Assembly (NCBI GenBank): GCA_029865945.1 | Contig: JARXAH010000059.1 | Location: 1-59,661 of the forward strand | DNA length: 59,661 nucleotides | Reading direction: 5' to 3' | From: Bacteriovoracaceae bacterium | GTDB lineage: Bacteria; Bdellovibrionota; Bacteriovoracia; Bacteriovoracales; Bacteriovoracaceae | Shown here: one piece after another, positions 45,005 through 53,469 of the stretch | Layout of the letters: the number at the start of each line of letters is the position of its first letter | How positions within the stretch are numbered: position 1 is the first letter of the stretch | Made by a program: the position numbers and the translations under genes | The notes under the pieces: generated by a model | What the model saw: only the letters and a program-made list of their open reading frames with translations | The model's database searches: none | What the model was told of the DNA's origin: nothing

Positions 45005-45280
45005 ATGAGTATTCTTAGAAAGGTGACGATACTTAGTGTTAAGTTTTTTGTCTTGCTTGCGCTAGAAAATGCTTTTGCGGAAAGTGTAAAGGTAGAAGAA
45101 ACAGCGTCAACTGATGAATCAAAAGAACTTATCAAACCAGTGGTTGCTCAAAAGGAAAAAAAAAATTTTTCGCATAGTAAATCAGGAAGCGAGTTCCACA
45201 GTAAATCAGGAAACGAGGCAATCAAAAATTCTCAAAAAAGAAGGGATAGAAGACATCACGAGTTTATGAATAGAAAATAA
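45005..45280 (+). CDS. Small secreted peptide divergent from the exporter
   Basis: 91 residues. Signal peptide 1-25 (ends AFAES). The mature part is 65 residues, highly charged, without cysteine. It contains a tandem repeat HSKSGSEF/HSKSGNE, also visible in DNA as AGTAAATCAGGAAGCGAG then AGTAAATCAGGAAACGAG. C-terminus is basic (KRRDRRHHEFMNRK). An excellent ribosome site. It might be a substrate or partner of the divergent ABC/HlyD/TolC system, but the presence of a Sec signal argues against direct type I export. Confidence 0.6.
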   Translation: MSILRKVTILSVKFFVLLALENAFAESVKVEETASTDESKELIKPVVAQKEKKNFSHSKSGSEFHSKSGNEAIKNSQKRRDRRHHEFMNRK

Positions 45281-45307
45281 TAAATTAAAGCTTAAATCTT
45301 AAATTTA

Positions 45308-45361
45308 AGAGTGTGTAAAATGAATCTGTTTCAATATCTCCTTAGATTCATTTACACACTT
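45308..45361 (+). terminator. Large stem-loop after the 91-residue gene
   Basis: GTGTGTAAAATGAATCT (45311-45327) pairs with AGATTCATTTACACAC (45344-45359) through 16 pairs with one bulged A and a 16-base loop. Self-complementary AAATTTAA copies lie on both sides. It begins 28 bases after the stop of the 91-residue gene. There is no U-run directly after the stem, so it may be a terminator, an mRNA-stability element or a small RNA. Confidence 0.5.
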
Positions 45362-45494
45362 ATGAATGTTTAAATTTAAGTTCTTGAAATTATGACTTGA
45401 GCATTGATTCAGTTTAAGATACTAAAGTATTTACCTGCCATTTGTTGCAGCTACTTATGTTTTTTTTGATCAAATTTTTCAACCTCAACGCTAA

Positions 45495-45611
45495 TTAAGT
45501 CCACGTCAATGCTCGCCCGCAACGGAGGGCAGAGACGATATTCTGCCTACCTAAGCGAAGTTTTTTCCAACCGATCGCCATGCCAGTATCAATACTTTTC
45601 AGGCCGTGCAC
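45495..45611 (-). CDS. Possible 38-residue basic small protein or gene remnant
   Basis: GTG at 45611 with AAGGA seven bases upstream opens 38 codons (VHGLKSIDTGMAIGWKKLRL... ending in LTWT). Composition is GC-richer than the neighbours. The peptide is basic with no hydrophobic segment. It could be a genuine small gene co-transcribed with the upstream lipoprotein operon (stop of that operon is 33 bases before it), or a decayed fragment of a foreign gene. Low certainty. Confidence 0.3.
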   Translation of the reverse strand: MHGLKSIDTGMAIGWKKLRLGRQNIVSALRCGRALTWT

Positions 45612-45643
45612 AATTAATCCTTGATTTAAATATAAAGATGAAC

Positions 45644-47272
45644 TCAAAGTAAAAAGGAAAACTCCCCATTATCGTAAACCGCAATTTGACCAAGGGATTT
45701 TACAAACGTTTCATTTTTGTTATCACTGCCATTCCTATCGACATCATCAATAAGAACTTCAGCCTGATAAATACCATCTGGTATTTCTAAATCAATGGAA
45801 TAAATATGATTAGGAATCGTACTCCAGTACCTTGTATCTGCCTTCTCAGTTAAGCCAATGGCATAAGAGGAAGAAAGATAGGTTCCGAGGGCGGCCGCCC
45901 CTGCGAAGGGAGCTTGGGACTCATTAGATTTCATCGTTTGATAGAGAGTAAACGAAGCGGCCATCGCAGCTGCCTGCTTGAGTGCAAAACGAACGGCGGT
46001 TTTGGTATAGCGCAAGGCCTGATCCCTTTGAACTTCTTGATAAGATTGCTCGCCCACGGGAAGAAGTAAATTTAACTCCCTCTCCCACTTCTTATTGCCG
46101 TTAGAGAGACGCAGACGATATTTTTTTAGAGGAGGCTGATAAATTACTTCTGGCATTTCAAATTTTAAACTCAAGATCTGACTTAAACTAGTGGCCACTT
46201 GCAAGTCAACATACACGTTAGTGGGATGAGGAAATTGATCGGAGGGAGTTGAATTTACATTTAACACACGACTAGCAAAAACTAAAAATGCTGCGTTAGC
46301 GAGCACGCTAATCACTGCCTGGGAAGGAGAGCCGCTATTTAAGGCCGCATTGAGTGAGAGATCGATGACTTTAGCTCGTTTTGGCGCAATAACACCTTCC
46401 AAAAAGAGAAAATGCTTTCTGGGTTTTTGTTTCTTAGTTGAAACAAATTGCTTTAAGTATTTTTGGGTCGCTTGATATTTTTCGGTTGGGACACGATCTT
46501 CTTTGGTCGCACTTAAAACTAAGTCGTGCATTTTTTCTAAAGTGGGAACGTTCGAGCTTTTATCTAAAACTTTTACTAATTTTTGGGTATACGTTTCAAA
46601 TTTGGAATTAAAAGCTCGCATGGATGGGGCCTGTATTTCAAAAATGAGAAGCGCTTCATGATAAAGTTTTTGTGCGATCTGGATGTCTGTCGTCGTTCCC
46701 AAGACTTCATGAACATGAGCACCATAAAATTTTTGAAAGTAATCAGCGAAATAAATTCCTTTTAGCTCATCGTCATTTCGCTTTTCTCTAAAGTAAGCAT
46801 CCCAAGCAACGACAGAGGCCCTGGCAGAAAATAAATCTGATCTTGCGCCTTCCTTATCCTTATTTTGCAATTTGGATTGGTACAAGCGCATAAAATTATA
46901 GGCCGATAAAAAATAAAAATAAGATTGCTCGTAGGGCGCTCCCCAAAAATCTCCGACCTGATCACTGAGAGCATTTTTTCCAATCACATCACTAAATTTA
47001 GTATAGAGCTGATCGAGAGTAGCGAGACCATGACGAGTAGAAAGGGCGGCACCTGCAAAATCACTGGCCGCAGACTTTACTTGTGACTGTTCCATGTAAA
47101 AGAGTAATTGATTTTTGGATTTCGTGAGTGAATGGCTCTTCTGAATTTTTTCTAAGGCAAGTTCATAATCATGAGAAAGATAGTAATTGACCCAGGTGTC
47201 CCTCTCGGCCGTTAACTGAGAGGCGCACCCGATCAACAAAATAAATAATAGAAAACAAATTCTAAAAGCCAA
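45644..47272 (-). CDS. COG3014-like lipoprotein
   Basis: 542 residues starting TTG within the last codons of the LpoB-like gene (11-base overlap). Lipobox LLIGC (C16). The N-terminal 250 residues are helical and repeat-like (TPR-type: YLSHDYELALEKIQKS, AGAALSTRHGLATL), followed by beta-rich sequence and short hydrophobic stretches. The order LPP20-like, LpoB-like, this protein is seen in other proteobacteria, where this last protein is called COG3014. Function is not known, probably envelope assembly. Confidence 0.68.
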   Translation of the reverse strand: MAFRICFLLFILLIGCASQLTAERDTWVNYYLSHDYELALEKIQKSHSLTKSKNQLLFYMEQSQVKSAASDFAGAALSTRHGLATLDQLYTKFSDVIGKNALSDQVGDFWGAPYEQSYFYFLSAYNFMRLYQSKLQNKDKEGARSDLFSARASVVAWDAYFREKRNDDELKGIYFADYFQKFYGAHVHEVLGTTTDIQIAQKLYHEALLIFEIQAPSMRAFNSKFETYTQKLVKVLDKSSNVPTLEKMHDLVLSATKEDRVPTEKYQATQKYLKQFVSTKKQKPRKHFLFLEGVIAPKRAKVIDLSLNAALNSGSPSQAVISVLANAAFLVFASRVLNVNSTPSDQFPHPTNVYVDLQVATSLSQILSLKFEMPEVIYQPPLKKYRLRLSNGNKKWERELNLLLPVGEQSYQEVQRDQALRYTKTAVRFALKQAAAMAASFTLYQTMKSNESQAPFAGAAALGTYLSSSYAIGLTEKADTRYWSTIPNHIYSIDLEIPDGIYQAEVLIDDVDRNGSDNKNETFVKSLGQIAVYDNGEFSFLL

Positions 47273-47873
47273 ATTTTTTCTTCTGAGAAAATTTTGATAC
47301 TTTTGTTCGGGTTCGTAGTACCTCGACGCCTTTCTCTAAATCAGTCACCCGGATATCTACTGAATACTGCTTCAATGTTTTTCCATCTCTCGCTTCAGGC
47401 TGCATGAAAACGCTACCAAAAATAAGTAAATCCGCGCCAGTTTGCTTTCCTACTTTTTTTACTGTGCTGGGATCGACCATCCCATCATTTTGATACGTAA
47501 TTTCTTCTAACAATTTTTTTCTCGCCGCAGCGTCCACTAGTACAAATTCTCCCGAGAGCGATAGTTCATTGAGAAGCTCGTTGTTAATTTCAGAAATGGG
47601 AAAATAAGATTCCGAAGTCATATTTTGAATTTCTGCAACGAAGATCGCAGGAGGTTCACTATGCTTTTGCTTGTAACGTACGTACCCGGGATGCGCTTTT
47701 AATTGTGCAAGAGTTTGTTGCACGGCCATCTCCGTATCTTTTTGAAGCCAGTTGTCAGTGATCTCAAGTCCTTTTTGATCAGACTTGGCATCATCAACTC
47801 GCTCGGCCTTAAAGCTAGAGCAAGACATAAAAGGAAGTAAACAAATTATTAAACTAAACCATTTCTTTTTCAT
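47262..47873 (-). CDS. LpoB-like penicillin-binding-protein activator
   Basis: 203 residues. Lipobox FMSC (C18). The fold pattern of LpoB is seen: PPAIFVAEIQNMTSESYFPISEINNELLNEL, FVLVDAAARKKLLEEI, VGKQTGADLLIFGSVFM, YSVDIRVTDLEKGVEVL. LpoB-type lipoproteins stimulate class A penicillin-binding proteins from the outer membrane. Gene start overlaps the stop of the previous gene (TAATG). Confidence 0.82.
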   Translation of the reverse strand: MKKKWFSLIICLLPFMSCSSFKAERVDDAKSDQKGLEITDNWLQKDTEMAVQQTLAQLKAHPGYVRYKQKHSEPPAIFVAEIQNMTSESYFPISEINNELLNELSLSGEFVLVDAAARKKLLEEITYQNDGMVDPSTVKKVGKQTGADLLIFGSVFMQPEARDGKTLKQYSVDIRVTDLEKGVEVLRTRTKVSKFSQKKKFGF

Positions 47874-48598
47874 TAGATGCCCCTCGCTTTATCAAAGTTT
47901 TGCTCCACGTTTTGAAGCGCTTGTTCCACTTTATCTTTCATCGTTTTATCTTGTGTGCGATTTAAAATTTCTACGCGCGCTTGATCGATCGCCGATTGTA
48001 AAATTTCTGGCTTAATTTTTACTAACACCGCACACGTATAGGCCGTAAAATCTCTTTTGGCACCAAGATTCATTTTATAACTTCTCTTCTCCCAATAGGA
48101 CTTATCCACTCCCGCACCCGTGATCACTTCTTGAATTTTTGAACTCAAGCTCGTTTCAACAAAGGAACGAAGAGGCTGAGTAATGGGATTATTAGGATCA
48201 ATTGCTGCTTGGCCTTCTTCTGAAGATCCGAGAGTTTGGCGAATGAAAGTGGCCACTTCGCCCGCCACATCGGCGCGCGCATTGGACTTCGCTAAATTAC
48301 ATGCCATTTCCCTTGAAACTTTGGGTTCCGTTTCAAAAGCGAAATATCTATTTTCCTTCGGATCCAAACTATTTTGGATGGCCCAATCTACAGCGTCCAC
48401 TGTCCAACCAGGACGAATCGTGCTGCTGGCATCAACCACTGTGTAGTCTTTTTTAATCGTTGATTGATTGTCCACATCTTTTACAGCTGGGTTTTCCCTA
48501 GCAATGTCTTCGTGGGTTTTTTTTGAAGCACATGAACTTAGGGACATGGCCACCAATGCCATAAGTAATGAGCTCATTAAACTTAATTTTGTTTTCAT
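47873..48598 (-). CDS. LPP20-like lipoprotein
   Basis: 241 residues. Lipobox LSSC (C23). The mature part includes a motif of the LPP20/FlgT-N type: EMACNLAKSNARADVAGEVATFIRQ..., where the A-x-x-x-A-x-x-A-x-x-I helix is usual. Two cysteines (C99 region and C around 192). It overlaps the LpoB gene by one base, so they are co-translated. The role is unknown beyond envelope location. Confidence 0.65.
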   Translation of the reverse strand: MKTKLSLMSSLLMALVAMSLSSCASKKTHEDIARENPAVKDVDNQSTIKKDYTVVDASSTIRPGWTVDAVDWAIQNSLDPKENRYFAFETEPKVSREMACNLAKSNARADVAGEVATFIRQTLGSSEEGQAAIDPNNPITQPLRSFVETSLSSKIQEVITGAGVDKSYWEKRSYKMNLGAKRDFTAYTCAVLVKIKPEILQSAIDQARVEILNRTQDKTMKDKVEQALQNVEQNFDKARGI

Positions 48599-48633
48599 GG
48601 TTCTCTCCTTAAATTTTAATTCCAGTATGGTTT

Positions 48634-49674
48634 CTATAAATTTAATAAATAAATTTTTTCAGACAAATTTTGACTCAACCACTTACGCAGTTGATCATTA
48701 ACATGGGCCTTCGATCGACCTGACAACTCTTCCTCCAAAAGTAGCCGTCCTGTTTCTTTTTTTCCTTCTTTGCTTGATATAGTAACGGCAATTCTCCACT
48801 TTTCAAATCCTTCAATATTGGAATGGGATTTCGTTTCTGAAACTTTTAATTGCACCCTTGTCGTCGTCGCATCTGCATTCGCATTCTCAACGATTTCGTG
48901 TCCAACTTCTGAAATGACTGTTTCTACACAATCCGTAGCGTACGGCGCTAAATCTTCACTACCTGTAGTAGTTATGACGACTTTTTTAGAAGGTAGTGCT
49001 TCAAGAGATTTCATTTTTGAATCGAAGGCCGACTTAATGAACTTTAACTGATCATCACCGTCAACCAATTGAAGTAAGAGAGATTGATCAAATAATTGTT
49101 GATATTCGACATTTAAAACGGGAATCACGCTCTTTGATTGGTACTTGTTAAGTTTCTGAATATTTCGCTGGATAGACTCAATTTTCGATTCCACGTATTG
49201 CTGTACTTTTTTCTTATTCATTTGGGCGAGGGAATAAAAATCCTCTCCATTTTTATTTTTGGCAACGATTTGCGTCGCCTGCAACACTCCATCAATAGTT
49301 GTGGACATGCTCAGTTGATCCTCGCCAGACTGTGAATTTTGATAATCCTCTCCACTCTTCGCACCTTTTGAGACAGACGATGATTCTTCTTTCGTCGTCG
49401 CTAAGTGATATTGAGAGGATTTAATTTTTGTTCCAAAGTATGCGACAATTTCAGATTTTGCATTGGCATCAGCTTCCGCCTGCTTCTTTCCAACACCAGA
49501 CGCACAAAGATGCTGAACTTTGTTACAAATACTTCCATCATAAGGATCGGAATACCAGACAGGAGAATTGGAATTGGCCGCCTGTGGTTGAGTTGGCCTG
49601 GATGAGGATGCGCAACCCATATGAGTAATAGAAATAAAAATAGAAATCATAACCAAAATATAACGTTTATGCAC
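48634..49674 (-). CDS. LPP20-family lipoprotein
   Basis: 346 residues from the GTG at 49674, which has AAGGAG six bases before it; an upstream ATG at 49731 would add 19 charged residues without a site. Lipobox THMGC (C21). Family motif VQHLCASGVGKKQAEADANAKSEIVAYFGTKI (the helix that in LPP20 proteins follows C/A-x-G). The C-terminal two thirds are beta-rich. First gene of the four-gene lipoprotein operon. Confidence 0.75.
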   Translation of the reverse strand: MHKRYILVMISIFISITHMGCASSSRPTQPQAANSNSPVWYSDPYDGSICNKVQHLCASGVGKKQAEADANAKSEIVAYFGTKIKSSQYHLATTKEESSSVSKGAKSGEDYQNSQSGEDQLSMSTTIDGVLQATQIVAKNKNGEDFYSLAQMNKKKVQQYVESKIESIQRNIQKLNKYQSKSVIPVLNVEYQQLFDQSLLLQLVDGDDQLKFIKSAFDSKMKSLEALPSKKVVITTTGSEDLAPYATDCVETVISEVGHEIVENANADATTTRVQLKVSETKSHSNIEGFEKWRIAVTISSKEGKKETGRLLLEEELSGRSKAHVNDQLRKWLSQNLSEKIYLLNL

Positions 49675-49770
49675 TTTACACTCCTTTTTGAACAATGAAA
49701 TCATTCTCAAGTGCCTTCTAAGGAACGTCAATACACACCCTCTCGCAAGTAGTTTTAATAGGAGTTTTTC

Positions 49771-50481
49771 ATGGTTAGTTCCCTTCGATCGATATTAATT
49801 GCTGAAGATGATCAGGATATCGCGCAGCTCATAAAGATAAAATTGGTTTCGGAAAACTTAAATCCCATAGTTTGTACAACTGGTGAAATGGCCCTGAATA
49901 AAATCACGTCGGAAGAACCGATTGACTTATTTCTACTCGATTGGCTTTTGCCTTCAATTACCGGAATACAACTTTGTCATGAAATTCGAACCAGGGCCCA
50001 TTACAAAAAAACCCCGATCATTATGGTCACGGCACTCACACGTCCTGAAAATATTATTGAGGGACTGGAAGCAGGAGCGGATGACTATATCACCAAACCT
50101 TTTGACCTAGATGTTCTACTTGCTAAGGTGAAAGTGCAGCTGAGACGTTCAGAGAATGAAAAAAACGTTTCACAAATTCTACGTTTTCGCACGTTAGAAA
50201 TTCACTTAGAACGCGTGGAAGCTTCTATCAATCAAGAAAAATTGGCCCTCACAGCGACGGAATTTTCTATTCTTTCTTTGCTTGCTAGCGAACCTGGGAA
50301 TGTCTTTACGAGAGAAAAATTAATTCGCAATATTCAAGGAGAGCAAATTTTCGTCACCAGCCGCACCGTCGATACTCATATCGCGGGCCTGAGAAAAAAA
50401 TTAGGGGAAGAATCCAGTTTAATTGAAACAATTCGCGGAGTGGGTTATCGTTTTGTTCCGCCCGAAATTAAGGATAAATAA
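49771..50481 (+). CDS. OmpR/PhoB-family response regulator
   Basis: 236 residues. Receiver domain with acidic pocket E12-D13-D14, phospho-acceptor D57 (FLLDW) and Lys about 110 (YITKPFD). DNA-binding winged helix from about 135: LTATEFSILSLLASEPGNVFTREKLI, VTSRTVDTHIAGLRKKLG, IRGVGYRF. It binds DNA to control transcription after phosphorylation, presumably by the kinase encoded one base after its stop. The ATG has AGGAG upstream. Confidence 0.92.
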   Translation: MVSSLRSILIAEDDQDIAQLIKIKLVSENLNPIVCTTGEMALNKITSEEPIDLFLLDWLLPSITGIQLCHEIRTRAHYKKTPIIMVTALTRPENIIEGLEAGADDYITKPFDLDVLLAKVKVQLRRSENEKNVSQILRFRTLEIHLERVEASINQEKLALTATEFSILSLLASEPGNVFTREKLIRNIQGEQIFVTSRTVDTHIAGLRKKLGEESSLIETIRGVGYRFVPPEIKDK

Positions 50482-50482
50482 A

Positions 50483-51622
50483 ATGGATCACTGGATAAAA
50501 GCTTGGACCTCAAATAAGAATTCTAAGTTGGAAAATAATCCCATTATTCCGATTTTATCAAAATTAAAAGATGCCATTTTTGCTTTTCATCAAGATGGCC
50601 ATCTCATTTTTTGTAATGAAAAATTTGAAGAAAAATTTTTAATCCCCTTTCATTTAGAATCAGAAAATTTAAATTTTACTTTTTTTAGCGAGATGGATAT
50701 TTATCAAGATATCACCGATGGAATCGCCCAAGTTTACCAAACACAGAACGCTGTTAAACTTAAAGGCTTTCACTTGCCGCTGAATCAACGGGATCTCTAC
50801 TATGACATCACTCTTGTTCCACTAGGAGAAGAGGTTTTAGGAACCGGCCAATCTGGTGTCATGGGAATGGCCCACAACGTAACCGAAAAAAAATTAAACG
50901 CGATTATGCGAACAGATTTTGTCGCCAATGTTTCCCACGAACTAAGAACTCCCCTCACCTCTTTAAAAGGCTACGCACAACTATTAGCAAGCTTGAGGCC
51001 TGATCAAAATGAAATGGCCAAGGAGGCGATTGGAAAAATTTTAAAAAATTGCCAGTACATGGAAAATTTATTCACCAATCTTTTGCAACTCTCTTGGATT
51101 GAATCCCAAAATAAGATAAAAAAATCATTAGCTTTATTTACGGATATTTTTTTGAATATTGAAAATGAACTGAGAGAAATTCATCCCAACAAAAAATGGG
51201 CCCTTGAATTCACCAACGCCCAACAAGAAGTCTCCATCAATTTGGAATTATTCGAACAAGTCTTTATGAATTTAATTGATAACTCCCTTAAGTATTCCAC
51301 CCACTCGGAAATAAAAATAAAAATTAAATTAACTAAAGACAGCGAAGGAATAGAATGGCTCATCGATTATCATGATAATGGCGAGGCCATCGCTCCTGGG
51401 CATCTCCCAAGGTTATTTGAGCGATTCTACCGAGTTGATCATGCAAGGACTCACCAGCAAAATCAATTTCCGCAGAAACGCATAAGCTCTGGCAATGAAG
51501 TTTCTGGGACGGGACTGGGACTATCAATTGTGAAACATATTCTCATGTTGCACCGGGGAAAAATTTGGGCCGAAAATCGCGAACATCATACTCACTTCAT
51601 GATGATCATTCCCATTGATTAA
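50483..51622 (+). CDS. Soluble PAS-type sensor histidine kinase (PhoR-like)
   Basis: 379 residues from the ATG at 50483, next to the regulator stop; the earlier frame start lies inside the regulator gene. PAS-like N-terminal domain (about 25-135), phospho-acceptor H152 in FVANVSHELRTPLTS, N box NLIDNSLKYS, and G boxes DNGEAIAPGHLPRLFERFYRVD and GTGLGLSIV. No membrane helix is present, so the signal is probably cytoplasmic or comes from another protein; classic PhoR is membrane-anchored. No pst or pho target gene is nearby. Confidence 0.9.
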   Translation: MDHWIKAWTSNKNSKLENNPIIPILSKLKDAIFAFHQDGHLIFCNEKFEEKFLIPFHLESENLNFTFFSEMDIYQDITDGIAQVYQTQNAVKLKGFHLPLNQRDLYYDITLVPLGEEVLGTGQSGVMGMAHNVTEKKLNAIMRTDFVANVSHELRTPLTSLKGYAQLLASLRPDQNEMAKEAIGKILKNCQYMENLFTNLLQLSWIESQNKIKKSLALFTDIFLNIENELREIHPNKKWALEFTNAQQEVSINLELFEQVFMNLIDNSLKYSTHSEIKIKIKLTKDSEGIEWLIDYHDNGEAIAPGHLPRLFERFYRVDHARTHQQNQFPQKRISSGNEVSGTGLGLSIVKHILMLHRGKIWAENREHHTHFMMIIPID

Positions 51623-51699
51623 GTGTCATTAACATCGTTATAATCCCTTTTCATTTTTAATTTATATTTTTTAATTTCAAATTTAGGTCGGGAGGACTA

Positions 51700-52125
51700 G
51701 TGGTAAAAAATTTCGTGGAAGAATTCAAATCTTTTGCGCTCAAAGGAAATGTTCTTGACATGGCCGTGGGTGTGATTATTGGTGGCTCCTTTGGAAAAAT
51801 CGTTAGTTCACTTGTCAATGACGTCATTATGCCGCCTATTGGTTTACTGATTGGTGGTGTTAACTTCAATAATCTTTATCTCAACTTATCTGGAACAGAT
51901 TATGAAAATCTGGAAGCGGCCACCAAGGCCGGCGTTCCCATTTTGAAATATGGAAGTTTTATTCAAACCGTTGTGGATTTTACGATTCTCGCGCTTTGCG
52001 TTTTTGTGATGGTCAAAATTCTTTCCTCTATTAAGAGAAAAGAAGAGGCCGCTCCGGCCGCACCTGCTGGCCCCACCGATGAAATAAAATTACTCACTGA
52101 AATTCGTGATGCATTAAAAAAATAA
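51700..52125 (+). CDS. mscL: Large-conductance mechanosensitive channel MscL
   Basis: 141 residues starting GTG after GGGAGG. The family start [46 protein letters not shown] is complete, with second helix at about 88-108 and a C-terminal helix ([14 protein letters not shown]). It opens on membrane tension to release solutes during osmotic downshock. The linker [11 protein letters not shown] is Ala/Pro-rich. Confidence 0.95.
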   Translation: MVKNFVEEFKSFALKGNVLDMAVGVIIGGSFGKIVSSLVNDVIMPPIGLLIGGVNFNNLYLNLSGTDYENLEAATKAGVPILKYGSFIQTVVDFTILALCVFVMVKILSSIKRKEEAAPAAPAGPTDEIKLLTEIRDALKK

Positions 52126-52136
52126 AAAGGAAAATT

Positions 52137-52934
52137 ATGACTCTTAAATCAAAAATTTTTAAATTGATTACGCTTTCCCTTATGGCAGTAGGAATAAATC
52201 TTGCGGTTGCTCAAACGCCCGTTGTTTTAGAAAATGTGACAACTATTTCCAATGAATCCAGTTTGGGATTAACTTCCTTTCAAAGTGCTCAAAACAGTAA
52301 TTTAAATACGGAGCTATATTTTGGGAAACACTCAACTAGTTTAGATCACGGCCTAAACAAATATAAATTTAACGGTGAATATTTTTACGGAAAAACCGGC
52401 GAGCAATTGACCGCACGAAATTGGTTGGCGGGGCTTAGGTACGATCGATCGCTAGAAAAAGATTGGTCTGTCTTTTTTGGTGAAAACGTTGAGGGAAATA
52501 AATTTTTAAGTTATTCCATAAGATCCAATACAGATTTAGGTTCAAAATATTTTTTAGAGAGCAGAGATAATGATCAAGATTTAAAATATGTATTTGTTGA
52601 AGGTGGTTATCGACTTACTTATGAAGACCGAGTATCACAAGCGGGATCGACCTTTACAGCGAACTCAACAAGCCATAAGGGACGTGCGGCCAGTGAAGCT
52701 TCGTATTTATGGACCGAATCTTTTTCCACTAAATTCAGTATCGAGTATTTAAAAACATTTGGAAATGATCACCGCCGTCAAGTGAATGCAGAGTTGGGAG
52801 CAATCAATAAATTGAGCAAAGTTTTATCTTTTAAAGCCTCTTATTTATATAACTACGATAGTAGTCTTCGTGATCAAGGATTTGCTTATAACGCGAGCAA
52901 GACGTTGGCGGTTTCTCTTGTTGCCAATTATTAA
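52137..52934 (+). CDS. DUF481-family outer-membrane protein
   Basis: 265 residues with a signal peptide (about 1-25, cleavage AVAQ) and 11 bases after mscL. Repeated amphipathic strands with the DUF481 pattern (KYKFNGEYFYGKTGEQLTARNWLAGLRYDR, YVFVEGGYRLTYED). It is predicted to be an outer-membrane barrel of the YdiY/DUF481 group; function unknown. The pairing with MscL suggests envelope or osmotic stress. Confidence 0.8.
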   Translation: MTLKSKIFKLITLSLMAVGINLAVAQTPVVLENVTTISNESSLGLTSFQSAQNSNLNTELYFGKHSTSLDHGLNKYKFNGEYFYGKTGEQLTARNWLAGLRYDRSLEKDWSVFFGENVEGNKFLSYSIRSNTDLGSKYFLESRDNDQDLKYVFVEGGYRLTYEDRVSQAGSTFTANSTSHKGRAASEASYLWTESFSTKFSIEYLKTFGNDHRRQVNAELGAINKLSKVLSFKASYLYNYDSSLRDQGFAYNASKTLAVSLVANY

Positions 52935-53442
52935 ATTTCTTTACTGTGCTTACATAGGATTTTTAACTCTAAGTGTTGTTCATGCTGAGCGCGTGAATGA
53001 CACCTTTAGAATGTATATTTGCCCAAAAGTGGCGCAGACTACATGTTTCATCAATGTCATTTTCACTAATCGCGGAATCGAAACAGAAGTTGATAGTAAC
53101 CGCTACCGAAAATTTACCATGGTTGATCCTGGGGGAAATGAATCAAGGAGACAATGTCTTTCCTTTAAACTTCCAAGCAGTAGCATGGATGCTCGCATTC
53201 AAGTTACCCCGGGGATCCAATGTCATCAAAATAATGTATTCAAATTATTTTTCTTAGATTATGGATCTTTTATTGGAGACTTTGAAGTTTATAATAGTGA
53301 TGGATCGAAAAGAGAGCAGCTAAGACTTGCGAATGAAAAAATCATTAACAAAAAAAATAATCATTGGGTATTCGAGACCAGTATTCATTCCCTTGGTATC
53401 ACTACTTCGCTTGGTAGCATGAAAATGCTTGAACCTCGCTAA
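52918..53442 (+). CDS. Secreted protein overlapping the DUF481 gene
   Basis: 174 residues if started at TTG 52918 (GGCGG upstream); an in-frame GTG at 52870 would extend it into the DUF481 gene by 65 bases. Signal peptide (about 4-22, FLYCAYIGFLTLSVVHA). The mature part has a Cys set (YICPKVAQTTC, RQCLSF, GIQCHQ) suggesting disulfides, and is beta-rich. No family recognised. It probably depends on read-through of the mscL-DUF481 message. The start is uncertain. Confidence 0.55.
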   Translation: MLPIIKFLYCAYIGFLTLSVVHAERVNDTFRMYICPKVAQTTCFINVIFTNRGIETEVDSNRYRKFTMVDPGGNESRRQCLSFKLPSSSMDARIQVTPGIQCHQNNVFKLFFLDYGSFIGDFEVYNSDGSKREQLRLANEKIINKKNNHWVFETSIHSLGITTSLGSMKMLEPR

Positions 53443-53469
53443 TATGCCTTTGTTGAGTTAAAAATAGTT

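Larger units (their letters stand above)
45281..45643. other. 363-base intergenic region with a strong hairpin and a coding-like patch
   Basis: It contains a 16-bp stem (45308-45361) and a GC-richer stretch (45495-45611) whose minus strand reads as 38 sense codons. The rest is AT-rich and has no other gene signal. Both items are listed separately. Confidence 0.6.
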
